A stretch of 64,000 nt of DNA from Rhabdothermincola sediminis (GCF_014805525.1 NZ_JACFSZ010000014.1:1-64000); one strand, 5' to 3'; shown: positions 1 through 10,569, counted from the stretch's first letter. Notes: generated from the sequence alone by a model not told the origin. Numbers and translations: made by a program.

Positions 1-125
1 TCCGGATGCGCCTCCGACAACACCTTCGTGATCGCCGCCGTCAACGTCGTCTTCCCATGATCAATATGACCCATCGTGCCCACGTTCGCATGCGGCTTCG
101 TCCGCTCGAACTTCTCTCGTGCCAT
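1..125 (-). CDS. tuf: Elongation factor Tu, 5' part only (runs off the window)
   Basis: The first 41 codons read [20 protein letters not shown] and continue through the P-loop GHIDHGKTT, the G1 motif of EF-Tu, the GTPase that delivers aminoacyl-tRNA to the ribosome. The ATG at 125 is preceded by AGGAGA about nine bases upstream, a good ribosome binding site. tRNA-Met and tRNA-Thr lie just upstream in the same direction, so the three may share a transcript. The rest of the gene, about 350 codons, is outside the window. Confidence 0.95.
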   Translation of the reverse strand, partial: MAREKFERTKPHANVGTMGHIDHGKTTLTAAITKVLSEAHP

Positions 126-164
126 GATGGTGCTCTCCTGAACGTCGTTGTCGGATGAGGTCGG

Positions 165-238
165 TGGCGGCGGTCGGACTCGAACCGACGACCCCTCGAT
201 TATGAGCCGAGTGCTCTCACCTGCTGAGCTACGCCGCC
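165..238 (-). tRNA. tRNA-Met (anticodon CAT)
   Basis: On the minus strand a full cloverleaf can be drawn: acceptor GGCGGCG pairs with CGCCGCC, the anticodon loop is CTCATAA inside CTCGG/TCGAG, and the T arm carries GGTTCGAGTCC. The discriminator is A and the 3' CCA is not encoded. The D arm contains AGCTCAGCAGG. A fully paired acceptor end argues for an elongator rather than an initiator tRNA. It lies 40 nt upstream of tuf. Confidence 0.93.
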
Positions 239-288
239 ACTGGTCGGCGCCGGACGGTCCGCGACCAGGACCGAGCGACCAGCCAGCG

Positions 289-361
289 AGCCCCCTGTCA
301 GAATCGAACTGACGACCTTTTCCTTACCATGGAAACGCTCTGCCGACTGAGCTAAGGGGGC
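289..361 (-). tRNA. tRNA-Thr (anticodon GGT)
   Basis: On the minus strand the acceptor GCCCCCT pairs with AGGGGGC, the anticodon stem TTTCC/GGAAA encloses ATGGTAA with anticodon GGT, and the T loop is GTTCGATTC. The discriminator is T and CCA is not encoded. It precedes tRNA-Met by 50 nt. Confidence 0.94.
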
Positions 362-569
362 GAGTCGCCACCGGAGCCCTGGCACGAGGCGCAGGGGCAC
401 CGGCAACGGGCGGGCCATCTTGCCACGGGAGACCGCCGAGACCCAACCCGGAACCCCGGCCGAGCTCGGTCTGTCCCACCCCGGCCCCTGCCCGCCCGGC
501 CCGCTGCCTCGCCGAGGAGCCACCCGTGCCCGCTCTGGGGTGCCGGACCCGGTCCGGATGACCCAGACC

Positions 570-589
570 CTTGAGCCTTTTGACTCAAG
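570..589. other. Small inverted repeat in the 258-nt gap between tRNA-Thr and the next gene
   Basis: CTTGAG at 570-575 and CTCAAG at 584-589 form a 6-bp hairpin with an A/T-richer loop, the only obvious structure between 362 and 619. This gap must hold the minus-strand promoter for the tRNA/tuf genes and the plus-strand promoter for the gene at 620. TTGACT (plus) and TTGAGT (minus) lie in the repeat and could be -35 elements, but no convincing -10 follows at 17 nt on either strand. Confidence 0.3.
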
Positions 590-619
590 TCCTCGGCGGG
601 GTGCGTCGATCCAGAGAAG

Positions 620-1951
620 GTGCACATCGAACGGCTGACCATCGAGGCCGGGGACGACACGTTCTCCCTGGACCTCCACCCGTCCTTCACGGTCATCGCC
701 GGCGTGGGGCCGGCCGAGCGCCGTGGCCTGGTGGGCGAGATGCTCGGGGCCCTCGGGAGCGGCCGGGCGGGAGTCCACCTCGAACTGCGGGCCGACTCCG
801 GCACCCGGTACGGGTTGCTGCGCCCGGTCGACGGCCCGGCCCGGGTCATCAGCCTCGCGAGGGGCATCGACGTGACGGACTCCTTCCGCGCCGAGGACGG
901 TCAGGTCGACCTGCTCGCCCGCTCGGGATTGAGCGGACGTTCGGCCAAGAAGCTGCTGCGCCTGACCGAGAACGATCTCACCACCCGCTCACAGTTCGAG
1001 CAGAACATCCTGACGCTGGCTCACGTCGACCAGGGTCGCCTCTGGGACGTCGCCCGCAAGGTGACCGAACGGGATCAGGAGGTGGCAGAAGCGGCGGCCG
1101 CGATCGGCTCGGACCCCGAGGACGCACCGATCATCCAGGAGATCGAACGCCGCCATGCCGCGTTCGAGGAGGCGGAGGAGGCACACGACCGGGTGCGGCG
1201 GATCTCCCTGCTCGTGGGAGCCAACGCCGCGGTCGCGATCGTGCCCCTCGGCGGCATCTTCGGGCTGGCCGGAGCAGCCCCCGCGCTGGCCATCGCCCTG
1301 GCGATGACGGTGTACTCGGCGGTGTACTGGCGGCGCATGGAAGCTGCCCGCCGCCATGAGCAGGAAGCGCTCGACGCGGCAGGGGCGCAGTCTTACCTGA
1401 CCTTCCAGATCAACAAGGTGAACGGCCTCTTGGCCGACGATCACCAGCGACGCCAGCTGATGCGGGCCGCCGAGTACCACCGGTCTGCGCTGACCGAATG
1501 GCAGCTGCTGGCAGGCGACATCCCCGTCGACTGGGCACTCGATCACCGCGCCGAGATCCGCGAGGCCGCGAACCGGCTGCGGAGCACGGTCGAGGTACGC
1601 AACCCGATGGCGGTTCGTCTCTCCCCCGAGGAGGAGACCGCGGCCGATCTGGCCCATGCCCTGCTACACCGGCTCAACCATCTCCGGACGCTCGGCGGGG
1701 GTGAGAGCTACCCGCTCTTCCTCGACGAGCCGTTCCCGCAGGTCGAGGACTCCGTGAAGGGTGAGCTCCTGGAGCTGCTCATGAAGGCATCGCGCCATCA
1801 GCAGGTGATCTTCCTCACCGAGGACGAGCACGTCGCGAGTTGGGCCCGCCTCGAGGCGATGACCGGGGGGCTGTCGATCATCGAGCCGAGAGGCAGCGAG
1901 CAGCCCGCCGGTGGTGACGAGCCGAGGTCGTCGAAGCATGTCGCGGCCTGA
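620..1951 (+). CDS. SMC/YhaN-like coiled-coil membrane protein with degenerate ATPase head
   Basis: 443 aa. The N-terminus looks like an SMC/RecF/YhaN head (strands around residues 1-30), but the P-loop position reads AGVGPAERR and lacks GKS/T. A charged helical stretch (about 140-190) is followed by two hydrophobic segments (about 195-240), then a second helical region, LSPEEE where an ABC signature would be expected, and an intact Walker B LFLDEP near 370. That order (head, coil, membrane hairpin, coil, head) resembles YhaN-type proteins, but two of the three nucleotide motifs are broken, so ATP hydrolysis is doubtful. The GTG start has a purine-rich AGAGAAG directly against it. Function is not known; no partner nuclease such as SbcD/YhaO is adjacent. 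Confidence 0.7.
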   Translation: MHIERLTIEAGDDTFSLDLHPSFTVIAGVGPAERRGLVGEMLGALGSGRAGVHLELRADSGTRYGLLRPVDGPARVISLARGIDVTDSFRAEDGQVDLLARSGLSGRSAKKLLRLTENDLTTRSQFEQNILTLAHVDQGRLWDVARKVTERDQEVAEAAAAIGSDPEDAPIIQEIERRHAAFEEAEEAHDRVRRISLLVGANAAVAIVPLGGIFGLAGAAPALAIALAMTVYSAVYWRRMEAARRHEQEALDAAGAQSYLTFQINKVNGLLADDHQRRQLMRAAEYHRSALTEWQLLAGDIPVDWALDHRAEIREAANRLRSTVEVRNPMAVRLSPEEETAADLAHALLHRLNHLRTLGGGESYPLFLDEPFPQVEDSVKGELLELLMKASRHQQVIFLTEDEHVASWARLEAMTGGLSIIEPRGSEQPAGGDEPRSSKHVAA

Positions 1952-1964
1952 GTGTCGCCGCCGG

Positions 1965-1970
1965 TAGCGT
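1965..1970 (+). promoter_or_regulatory. Candidate -10 (TAGCGT) of a leaderless gene
   Basis: TAGCGT ends 7 nt before the GTG at 1978 with no recognisable SD between, so transcription would start at or next to the start codon. Same arrangement as several other genes in this window. Confidence 0.45.
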
Positions 1971-1977
1971 CTGAGAG

Positions 1978-2463
1978 GTGGAGATCCGCCTCGCCGAACC
2001 CGCCGACGCCGAGGCCATCCGCCGCATCTACAACCACGAGGTGACCTCCTCGACGGTCACGTTCGATCTCGTGCCCCGTACGCTCGACGAGCAGCTCGAG
2101 TGGCTCGAAGCCCGTTCGGGCGCGCACGCCGTGCTCGTGGCCGCCGACGACGGGGAGGTGGTCGGGTTCGCGTCCCTCTCGCCCTACCGTGACCGACCAG
2201 CCTACAGCACCACGGTGGAGGACTCCGTCTACGTGGCGACCCAGGCCCGTGGCCGGGGGGTGGGGCGGATGCTCCTCGAGGAGTTGGTGAAGCTGGCCAC
2301 GCAGCACGGCTTCCACACGATCATGGCCCGCATCGTCGGCGGCCACGAAGCGTCCATCGCGCTTCACCGGTCGGTGGGGTTCGAGGTCGTCGGGACCGAG
2401 CGCGAGGTGGGCCGGAAGTTCGGTCGTTGGCTCGACGTGGTGGTCATGCAGCGGCTCCTGTAA
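1978..2463 (+). CDS. GNAT N-acetyltransferase, phosphinothricin-acetyltransferase-like
   Basis: 161 aa, the usual length for this family. It starts MEIRLAEPADAEAIRRIYNH, shows the acetyl-CoA binding segment ARGRGVGRMLLEEL near residues 90-103, and ends with SIALHRSVGFEVVGTEREVG, the pattern of the Pat/Bar/YncA branch of GNAT enzymes, which acetylate amino groups of small molecules such as methionine sulfone or phosphinothricin. The substrate here cannot be read from sequence. It stands alone, 27 nt after the preceding gene, with its own likely leaderless promoter. Confidence 0.85.
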   Translation: MEIRLAEPADAEAIRRIYNHEVTSSTVTFDLVPRTLDEQLEWLEARSGAHAVLVAADDGEVVGFASLSPYRDRPAYSTTVEDSVYVATQARGRGVGRMLLEELVKLATQHGFHTIMARIVGGHEASIALHRSVGFEVVGTEREVGRKFGRWLDVVVMQRLL

Positions 2464-2534
2464 CCAGCCGGTCCGCCGGTTCCCCGGTCCGGAATTCCGC
2501 GGCGAAGGTGGGAGGCGGTATCGTCGGACGTCCT

Positions 2535-2616
2535 GGGTCGGTGCCCGAGCGGCCAAAGGGAACGGGCTGTAAACCCGTCGGCTCTGCCTACGGTGGTTCG
2601 AATCCACCCCGGCCCA
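2535..2616 (+). tRNA. tRNA-Tyr (anticodon GTA)
   Basis: 82 nt with a long variable arm, as expected for bacterial tRNA-Tyr. Acceptor GGGTCGG pairs with CCGGCCC (one T-G pair), the anticodon loop is CTGTAAA, and the T loop is GTTCGAATC. The discriminator is A and CCA is not encoded. Confidence 0.94.
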
Positions 2617-2689
2617 CTTCAGCGTCTCCGACACGTCATCGGCACGCTCCCGGTCCGGAGGCCGGTTCGGGTGGACGAGCAGGGTTGGC

Positions 2690-2695
2690 TAGCGT
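2690..2695 (+). promoter_or_regulatory. Candidate -10 (TAGCGT) of leaderless yajQ
   Basis: TAGCGT ends 7 nt before the yajQ ATG at 2703. It is the same hexamer and spacing as upstream of the acetyltransferase at 1978, again with no SD. Confidence 0.45.
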
Positions 2696-2702
2696 TTCGG
2701 GC

Positions 2703-3191
2703 ATGCCGAGCTTCGATGTCGTTTCCCAGGTCGACGCGCAGGAGGTCCGCAACGCCGTCGACCAGGCCGCACGGGAAGTGGGCACCCGCTTCGACTTCAA
2801 GGGCACCGACTCCTCCATCGAGCTCAACGGGCTGGAGATCGTCATGAGGTCCATCACCGAGGACCGGCTGAACGCGCTGCGCCAGGTGCTGGAGGAGAAG
2901 CTGGTCAAGCGCAAGGTCTCCCTGAAGGCGCTGTCCTACGGCAAGGTGGAGGACGCGGCGGGGGGAACGGTCCGGCAGGTCGCCACCCTCACTGCCGGCA
3001 TCTCGTCTGACAAGGCCAAGCAGATCAACACGTTCATCAAGAACCTGGGCCTGAAGGGCCTCCAGTCCCAGACCCAGGGGGACCAGATCCGGGTCACCGG
3101 CAAGAAGCGGGATGACCTTCAGAGCGTGATCGCCTCCCTGCGCGAGGCCGACCTCGGCATCCCGCTGCAGTTCGAGAACTTCCGCGACTAG
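2703..3191 (+). CDS. yajQ: YajQ-family nucleotide-binding protein
   Basis: 162 aa, full length for the family. It starts MPSFDVVSQVDAQEVRNAVD and contains the family pattern TRFDFKGTDSS, KVSLKALSYGK and a C-terminal DLGIPLQFENFRD. YajQ proteins have two ferredoxin-like domains and bind nucleic acid or nucleotides; a Xanthomonas member binds cyclic di-GMP. A GGDEF protein is encoded 2.7 kb away, but nothing links them directly. The ATG at 2703 is chosen because family members begin at MPSFD. The gene is monocistronic and convergent with the HAD gene. Confidence 0.93.
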   Translation: MPSFDVVSQVDAQEVRNAVDQAAREVGTRFDFKGTDSSIELNGLEIVMRSITEDRLNALRQVLEEKLVKRKVSLKALSYGKVEDAAGGTVRQVATLTAGISSDKAKQINTFIKNLGLKGLQSQTQGDQIRVTGKKRDDLQSVIASLREADLGIPLQFENFRD

Positions 3192-3212
3192 CGCCGAGCC
3201 GCATCCCACTCC

Positions 3213-3707
3213 TCAGTCGTAGTAACCAGAGTGGATGTAGATGCAAGGGACGCCTTCCTGGTGGAACATGTGGACGTTGCGCCGATCGTCCTCGAACGCG
3301 AGCCGGAGGTCGAACCCGTACCGTCGCAGCTCCCCGACGCTGCGCCGCTTGAAGTCGCGAGACGCGCCATAGTCGCCGAAGTCCCGCATCACGAGCAGGT
3401 CCCAGCGCAGCTCGTAGCGGCTCAACCACGCCAGCGTGTTCGGCTGAACCCGGATCGGTCGCGCCGTCAGGAGCACGATCCGGTAGGAGTCCTCGATGAC
3501 GTCGAGCAACCGCGCCACCTCGTCGATGAGCGGGTCGTCACCGCAGGCCTCGAAGAAGGACTCCCAGTCCCGGTAGGGCCACTCCAGGAAGTGTTGGCGG
3601 CCAGCGGCGTCGGAGAGCACCCCGTCGAGGTCGAACACCACCGCGGGCGCCGGCTCGACCGGCCCAGTGCGCCACCTCCAGTTGTCGGGCTCACGGAAGG
3701 TCGCCAC
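3213..3707 (-). CDS. HAD-superfamily phosphatase (polynucleotide-kinase 3'-phosphatase-like)
   Basis: 164 aa. The HAD motifs are visible: motif I FDLDGVLSD with the nucleophile and acid aspartates (about residues 25-33), motif II LLTARP (about 79-84), a lysine in FKRRS, and motif IV FEDDRRNV (about 137-144). There is no large cap domain. The pattern resembles the stand-alone phosphatase domain of polynucleotide kinase-like proteins. The substrate is unknown. It starts at a GTG 8 nt after acs stops, so it is probably the second gene of an acs transcript. Confidence 0.8.
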   Translation of the reverse strand: MATFREPDNWRWRTGPVEPAPAVVFDLDGVLSDAAGRQHFLEWPYRDWESFFEACGDDPLIDEVARLLDVIEDSYRIVLLTARPIRVQPNTLAWLSRYELRWDLLVMRDFGDYGASRDFKRRSVGELRRYGFDLRLAFEDDRRNVHMFHQEGVPCIYIHSGYYD

Positions 3708-3715
3708 CGGCGAGG

Positions 3716-5671
<1,956 letters not shown>

Positions 5672-5714
5672 CGGCAAGGCCCCCCGTCTCTGCTCCACGA
5701 CAACGACGGAATCG

Positions 5715-5720
5715 AGCCTA
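5715..5720 (-). promoter_or_regulatory. Candidate -10 (TAGGCT) for acs
   Basis: TAGGCT on the minus strand, the same hexamer found before nuoA1, hemB, cobA-hemD and the ABC gene. Here it lies about 43 nt before the chosen ATG, leaving a short leader with a G-rich SD. The 273-nt divergent gap (5672-5944) also holds the promoter of the GGDEF gene, which I could not place. Confidence 0.35.
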
Positions 5721-5944
5721 GTGTCCGGTCGGGGATCGAGCCGCCCAGCGGGCGGTCGAGCGGAGGGCCAGCAGGCTCACACCTACCCGCATGTCGACCC
5801 CGTCGCCGACGCAGCACCCGACACAGGTTGGATGGCCCACGAGCCCGGTTTTCCGGCCCAGACGGCCATGATCCGCTCGGACTATTCACCCGGTCCCCGC
5901 CTCGTGCCGATGGATAGAGGACCGCGATCGAACAAGGAGATGCG

Positions 5945-7849
5945 ATGCGGGCGCTCTCTCGGCGGCAGCCAGGGGGTCGCCGACGCGCTACACCCCTCAG
6001 CCGCCGCTTCACCTACCGCTACCTCATCGCGATCGCCGCCTTCGTCGCCATCGGCATCGCCGCCAAGGTCGGCGAGGACCGGGCGCTCGACCACCTCGAG
6101 ACGAACTCGCAGCAGCTCGAGGCCGCCGCGGGTCAACCTGCCCGTCTCTACCGCATCCTGGACCTCGCCACCCGACTCGACGTGCAGGCCTTCGAGGACA
6201 TGAGGACCGGTACGTCCTCCTCCAACATCAAGCTGCTGGTGAGCGAACTGGAGCAAGAGGTCGATGCTCTCCGGATCGTGGAGCGCGCGCTGTCGACCGG
6301 TGAGGCCGCTCCGGGGCTTCCCGCCGCGCCACCGAGCGCCGCGCTCGCAGAGCTGTACTTCGGCACCGACACCCGCCTCGATCAGCGGGTCCAGACCATC
6401 GCCAACGCAGGGCAGTTCGTCGCCGACAACGCTGCACCCACCGCGGAGGCGGCGACCGAGCGAGGACGGCAGATCGACCTGCTCCAGGAGTCGACCGCGC
6501 CCACCGCCACCGAGCTCGACAGGGCGGTCCGACTGTACGTGGCCCAGACGGAAGACATCATCGACCATCGGCGCAGCCAGAGCCGGCTCTTGATGATCGC
6601 AGGCGTCGGTGTTGTGGTCGCCGTCGTGCTGGCGCTCTTCCGGCCGATGGCCCGCTCCATTCACCTGGAGACCTCCCAGCTCGAGGAAGCGGAGCGGATC
6701 CATCGCGAGAACAACGAGCGCCAGAGCTTCAGGAACGACCTCGCCAAGGCGTTGGAGGTGACCGACACTCGGGCCGAGGTGCTCGCCGCGGTCGAGCGGG
6801 CCTTCGTGGCCGTGGTGCCCAACAACAAGGTGGAGCTCTTGCTCGCGGATGCCAGCCAGGCCCACCTGCGGCGAGCCAGCACCCATCCCCGATGCGGTGC
6901 CCCGCAGTGCCCGGTCGATTCGCCCAAGAGTTGCGCCGCGCTGCGCAACACGCAACGGATGGTCTACGAGAGCAGCCGCATGCTCAACGTCTGCCCCAAG
7001 TTGCCCGAGCACTCGCAGGCACCCTGCTCGGCGGTGTGCATCCCGGTCACCTTCGACGGGCAGGCGATGGGCGTGCTCCACGCGATCGGGCCCGACAACG
7101 AGCTGCCCACGCAGACACAGCTAGATCGCCTGACCGTCCTCGCTGCGGAGACCGGTGCGCGCCTCGGACATCTCCAGGTGATGGCGATGACCGAGCTCCA
7201 GGCCAACACCGACGGGTTGACCGGATTGCTCAACCGTCGAAGCCTCGAGGCCCGTGCCCGTGCCCTGCTCCTGGACGGGACGCCCTTCAGCATCGGCATG
7301 GCCGACCTCGACGACTTCAAGGAGCTCAACGACACCCATGGTCACGAGGCGGGCGACCGGGCACTGCGCCAGTTCGCGACCAGCCTGCGACGCCACCTCC
7401 GCCCGGATGACATCGCGGCGCGCTACGGAGGAGAGGAGTTCGTGGTGCTGCTGCCCGGCACCTCCATCACCGAGGCCGTCCAAGCCATCAATCGGGTGCA
7501 GGCGGCGATCGCCGAGGACCTCGATCGGTCGTCGACTGTCCCGTTCACCACGAGCTGGGGTCTCACGGATCACTCCGCGGGCCAGACCTTCGAAGAGATG
7601 CTCTCCGTGGCAGACTCTGCCCTCTATCGCGCCAAACGTGCCGGTAAGAACTGCATCGTCGTCGACGGTGTCGCCGCCCGAGCGGCGAGCAGGGTCGTGG
7701 ACGATGCCTTGTCGTCGGTCCCGTCGCCGGGTGTGCCCACCGGCGACGGGACCGACGGCAACTCCGACGATCTCATCGAGCTGGATCTCGGCATCCTCCG
7801 TGACGGAGACGAATCGCCGCCGGAGCCCTTTGGCCGGCTGCCGTCCTGA
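5945..7849 (+). CDS. Membrane diguanylate cyclase: periplasmic sensor, GAF and GGDEF domains
   Basis: 634 aa. TM1 (about 25-42) and TM2 (about 213-233) flank a roughly 170-residue, mainly helical extracytoplasmic domain that may be PilJ-like. A coiled segment leads to a GAF-like domain (about 268-410) holding six cysteines at 317, 322, 330, 350, 361 and 365. The C-terminal cyclase domain has TDGLTGLLNRR, DLDDFKELND and an intact active site GGEEF (about 495-499), with the inhibitory I-site RPDD exactly five residues upstream, so it should make cyclic di-GMP and be product-inhibited. AAGGAG lies about five bases before the ATG at 5945. The gene is monocistronic and convergent with the methyltransferase gene at 7881. 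Confidence 0.92.
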   Translation: MRALSRRQPGGRRRATPLSRRFTYRYLIAIAAFVAIGIAAKVGEDRALDHLETNSQQLEAAAGQPARLYRILDLATRLDVQAFEDMRTGTSSSNIKLLVSELEQEVDALRIVERALSTGEAAPGLPAAPPSAALAELYFGTDTRLDQRVQTIANAGQFVADNAAPTAEAATERGRQIDLLQESTAPTATELDRAVRLYVAQTEDIIDHRRSQSRLLMIAGVGVVVAVVLALFRPMARSIHLETSQLEEAERIHRENNERQSFRNDLAKALEVTDTRAEVLAAVERAFVAVVPNNKVELLLADASQAHLRRASTHPRCGAPQCPVDSPKSCAALRNTQRMVYESSRMLNVCPKLPEHSQAPCSAVCIPVTFDGQAMGVLHAIGPDNELPTQTQLDRLTVLAAETGARLGHLQVMAMTELQANTDGLTGLLNRRSLEARARALLLDGTPFSIGMADLDDFKELNDTHGHEAGDRALRQFATSLRRHLRPDDIAARYGGEEFVVLLPGTSITEAVQAINRVQAAIAEDLDRSSTVPFTTSWGLTDHSAGQTFEEMLSVADSALYRAKRAGKNCIVVDGVAARAASRVVDDALSSVPSPGVPTGDGTDGNSDDLIELDLGILRDGDESPPEPFGRLPS

Positions 7850-7880
7850 TCGTGGGCAGCAGCAGGTAGGTGCCGTGCGA

Positions 7881-9035
7881 TCACGGCGGGCGCTTCCACT
7901 CCAAGACCTGGAAGCCCCCCAAGCCCGTGGGGTCGAGGAGGGCCTCAGCCTCCCGCACCCGACTGCGTGCTCGCAACGCCGCCAGGTCACCGATGTGAGC
8001 GCGCTGGTGCCACGTCCGGCGACCCTCCTCGACCAACTCATCGATGTCGTGGGCTCGGAGGAAGGCAGCCTGGTCACGAACGACCTCCGGTGGATGCACC
8101 TGGGCGAGCTGGTCGACCGCCACCTCGCAGGTCACGTCCTGCGACCCGAGTCGTTCCAGCGGTGGCCCACCTCGCTGGTGGCCCCGGAAGGTCCGGAGCC
8201 ACGAGTCCTGGGAGCGGCGAGCGAGCGACGGGGTGTCCGAGGCGTAGTCGAGCACTACCACTCGGCCTCGCTCCACGAGCGTGAGGGCCTCACGCAACCA
8301 CCTCGACGCCGCGAGCTGCAGCGGGATGCGCGCCCCGACGGGCGCCTCTGGTGCAAACCGCTCGCCGAGGCGCGCCAGCCGGGGCTCCGCCGGGATCAGC
8401 ACCTCGACCAACCGTCCCTGTGGGTCGACCCCTACCCGGACCTCTGCCCAACGGTCCCGGCCTCGTTCGAGGAGCTTGAACGGGAGATTGTCGAGCAGCT
8501 CGTTGGCGATCACCACCCCTTCGATGCCCACGGCCGGCAGCTCGGCCAGAGAGATGAACACCGGTTCGAATCGTCCCTCGCCGCACGCTCCGACGGCCGC
8601 CCGTCCGGCGGGCGGCAAGGCGAGCTGCGGCACGGTGAGCTCGAGATGATCACCGTGGCGGGCGCGCAACGCCGCCGACCGCTCCACGAGAACGTAGGTC
8701 AGCGATGCCCCGCATCGGGGCGACGCAGCCCGGACGGCGATCGCCAGGGTCCCCACCCCGGCACCGGCATCCACCACCACGAAGGGATCGGGGCGACCGA
8801 GCTCCTCCCACCACCGGTCGAGTGCTTCGGCCACCACCGCGCCGAACAGCGGCCCGACCTCCGGGCTGGTGATGAAGTCCCCGCGCCGCCCGGCCAGGCC
8901 ACCACTGGTGTAGAAGCCGTGATCAGGGTCGTAGAGGGCCAGCTCGATCACGTCGTCGAACGGGAGCGGGCCGTAACGGTCGATCCGCGCCCGCACCTCG
9001 CGCTCGACCGGCGAGGATGCGGGCATCCTGTCCAT
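7881..9035 (-). CDS. SAM-dependent methyltransferase of the MidA/NDUFAF7 family (COG1565)
   Basis: 384 aa. It shows FDDVIELALYDPDHGFYTS, GDFITSPEVGPLFG, the SAM-binding VDAGAGVGTLA (about 88-98) and ANELLDNLPFKL, matching the NDUFAF7/MidA family. The eukaryotic member is a mitochondrial complex I assembly factor that dimethylates one arginine of the 49-kDa subunit (NDUFS2, the NuoD homologue). Here the gene starts 7 nt after nuoN1 and is the last gene of the complex I operons. NuoD1 carries an arginine at the equivalent position (R78) while NuoD2 has threonine. A role in maturing complex I set 1 is therefore a reasonable inference, not a demonstrated one. Confidence 0.88.
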   Translation of the reverse strand: MDRMPASSPVEREVRARIDRYGPLPFDDVIELALYDPDHGFYTSGGLAGRRGDFITSPEVGPLFGAVVAEALDRWWEELGRPDPFVVVDAGAGVGTLAIAVRAASPRCGASLTYVLVERSAALRARHGDHLELTVPQLALPPAGRAAVGACGEGRFEPVFISLAELPAVGIEGVVIANELLDNLPFKLLERGRDRWAEVRVGVDPQGRLVEVLIPAEPRLARLGERFAPEAPVGARIPLQLAASRWLREALTLVERGRVVVLDYASDTPSLARRSQDSWLRTFRGHQRGGPPLERLGSQDVTCEVAVDQLAQVHPPEVVRDQAAFLRAHDIDELVEEGRRTWHQRAHIGDLAALRARSRVREAEALLDPTGLGGFQVLEWKRPP

Positions 9036-9042
9036 CGCTACG

Positions 9043-10563
9043 TCAGGTGCCGATCCCGAGCAGCGTGACGTTCTCGGTGAGCCGGGTGACGAGATACGGC
9101 GCGACCCCCAACACGACCGTGACCACGACCGTGATTGCCAGCGCGGCGTTCAACGACACCGGAACCCGGATCGGGGAGCGATCACCCAGCGGAGCGTCTT
9201 CCATCCACATCTGCCGAGCGATGCGGGCGTAGTAGAAGAGGGCGATGACCGAGTTCACGCCCACGGCGACCGCCAACACGTAACCAGGGGTGGTGCCCGG
9301 CTCGACCAACGCCCGGAAGATCACGAACTTGCCGAACCAGCCGGCGAGCGGCGGGATGCCGGCGAGAGAGAACAGGAAGATCGTCATGGCGACTGCCAAG
9401 CCCGGGGCGTACTGGAAGAGCCCGCCGTAGGACTCGAGCTCCGCGGATCGGGTCTTGCGCGCCACGGCGATGATGACCGCGAAGGCTCCGAGGTTCATCG
9501 CCGCGTAGATGAGCAGGTACATGACGATGGCCTGCAGAGCCGTCTCACCCGCCTGGAGGCTCACCCCGGCGACGGCGAGCGGCGCCATGATGTAGCCGGC
9601 CTGGGCGATGCCGGAGTAGGCCATGAGCCGCACGACGTTGGTCTGGCGCAATGCGATCAGGTTGCCCACCGTCATCGTGACCAGGGAGAGCACGAAGAAG
9701 ACCGGCTCGTAGACGTCCGCCCCGGCGGAATCGTGGAAACCGACGAAGACCAGGGTCACGATGGCCACGAAGCCAGCGGCTTTCGACGCCACGGCGAGGA
9801 AGGCCGTGACAGGCGTCGGGGCACCCTCGTAGGTGTCCGGCGCCCAGGTGTGGAACGGCACCGCGGACACCTTGAACGCGAAGCCCACGATCACGAAGAC
9901 GATCGCAAGCGCGACCAGCGGTCGACCCTCGGGCAGGTTGCGAACATGCTCGCCGATGTCGCTCAACAGGGTCGACCCGGTCAGGCCGTAGAGCAGCGAC
10001 ATCCCGTAGAGCAGGATGGCGGAGGCGAACACCCCCATCAGGTAGTACTTCAACCCCGCCTCGTTGCTCCTCAGGTCGCGCTTGCGCCAGGCGGCGAGCA
10101 TGTAGGCGGGGATGGACAGCAATTCGAGGGCCACGAAGATGCTCACGAGGTCCCGCGCCGAGGCCATGACCATCATGCCCAGCACCGAGGACAGGATCAG
10201 CTGGTAGTACTCCCCTTCCCAGTAGTCACCCTCGGCGATGTAGTTGGTCGAGATCAGCACCACCACGTACCCGGAGATCACGAACAGTGCCTTGAGGACC
10301 AGCGCGAAGTCGTCGACGACGTAGCCGCCACCGAACAGGACGCGGTCGACACCGTCGTAGACGAGCGTCACGATGGGGATGCCAGCGACCAGCAACCCGA
10401 TACCAGCGACCGACGGTTGGGTCCACTTGTTGCGTTCGCCGCCGAAGAGATCGAGGAGGATGAGCAACGAGATCGTCGCCACCACGATGATCTCGGGCGC
10501 GAAGGCGTGGAAGTCGACCGACGGTGACGTCCAGGTGGTCAGCGCGTCGAGTTGGGACAGCAC
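9043..10563 (-). CDS. nuoN: Complex I set 1, antiporter-like membrane subunit NuoN
   Basis: 506 aa, about 14 hydrophobic segments. Proton-pumping subunit of type I NADH:quinone oxidoreductase and its relatives. It has the family pattern FHTWAPDTYEGAPTPVTAFL and MAYSGIAQAGYIM. GTG start at 10563, with GGGGAGG about 10 nt upstream inside the end of nuoM1; gap of 6 nt to nuoM1. It is followed by the MidA-type methyltransferase. Its nearest paralogue in the window, NuoN2 (19576-21282), is clearly divergent, so this is not a recent duplication. Confidence 0.95.
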   Translation of the reverse strand: MLSQLDALTTWTSPSVDFHAFAPEIIVVATISLLILLDLFGGERNKWTQPSVAGIGLLVAGIPIVTLVYDGVDRVLFGGGYVVDDFALVLKALFVISGYVVVLISTNYIAEGDYWEGEYYQLILSSVLGMMVMASARDLVSIFVALELLSIPAYMLAAWRKRDLRSNEAGLKYYLMGVFASAILLYGMSLLYGLTGSTLLSDIGEHVRNLPEGRPLVALAIVFVIVGFAFKVSAVPFHTWAPDTYEGAPTPVTAFLAVASKAAGFVAIVTLVFVGFHDSAGADVYEPVFFVLSLVTMTVGNLIALRQTNVVRLMAYSGIAQAGYIMAPLAVAGVSLQAGETALQAIVMYLLIYAAMNLGAFAVIIAVARKTRSAELESYGGLFQYAPGLAVAMTIFLFSLAGIPPLAGWFGKFVIFRALVEPGTTPGYVLAVAVGVNSVIALFYYARIARQMWMEDAPLGDRSPIRVPVSLNAALAITVVVTVVLGVAPYLVTRLTENVTLLGIGT

Positions 10564-10569
10564 GGCGGC

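Noticed and set aside
7850-7880. Terminator between the convergent GGDEF and methyltransferase genes
   Set aside because: The 31-nt gap shows no stable hairpin and no T-run.
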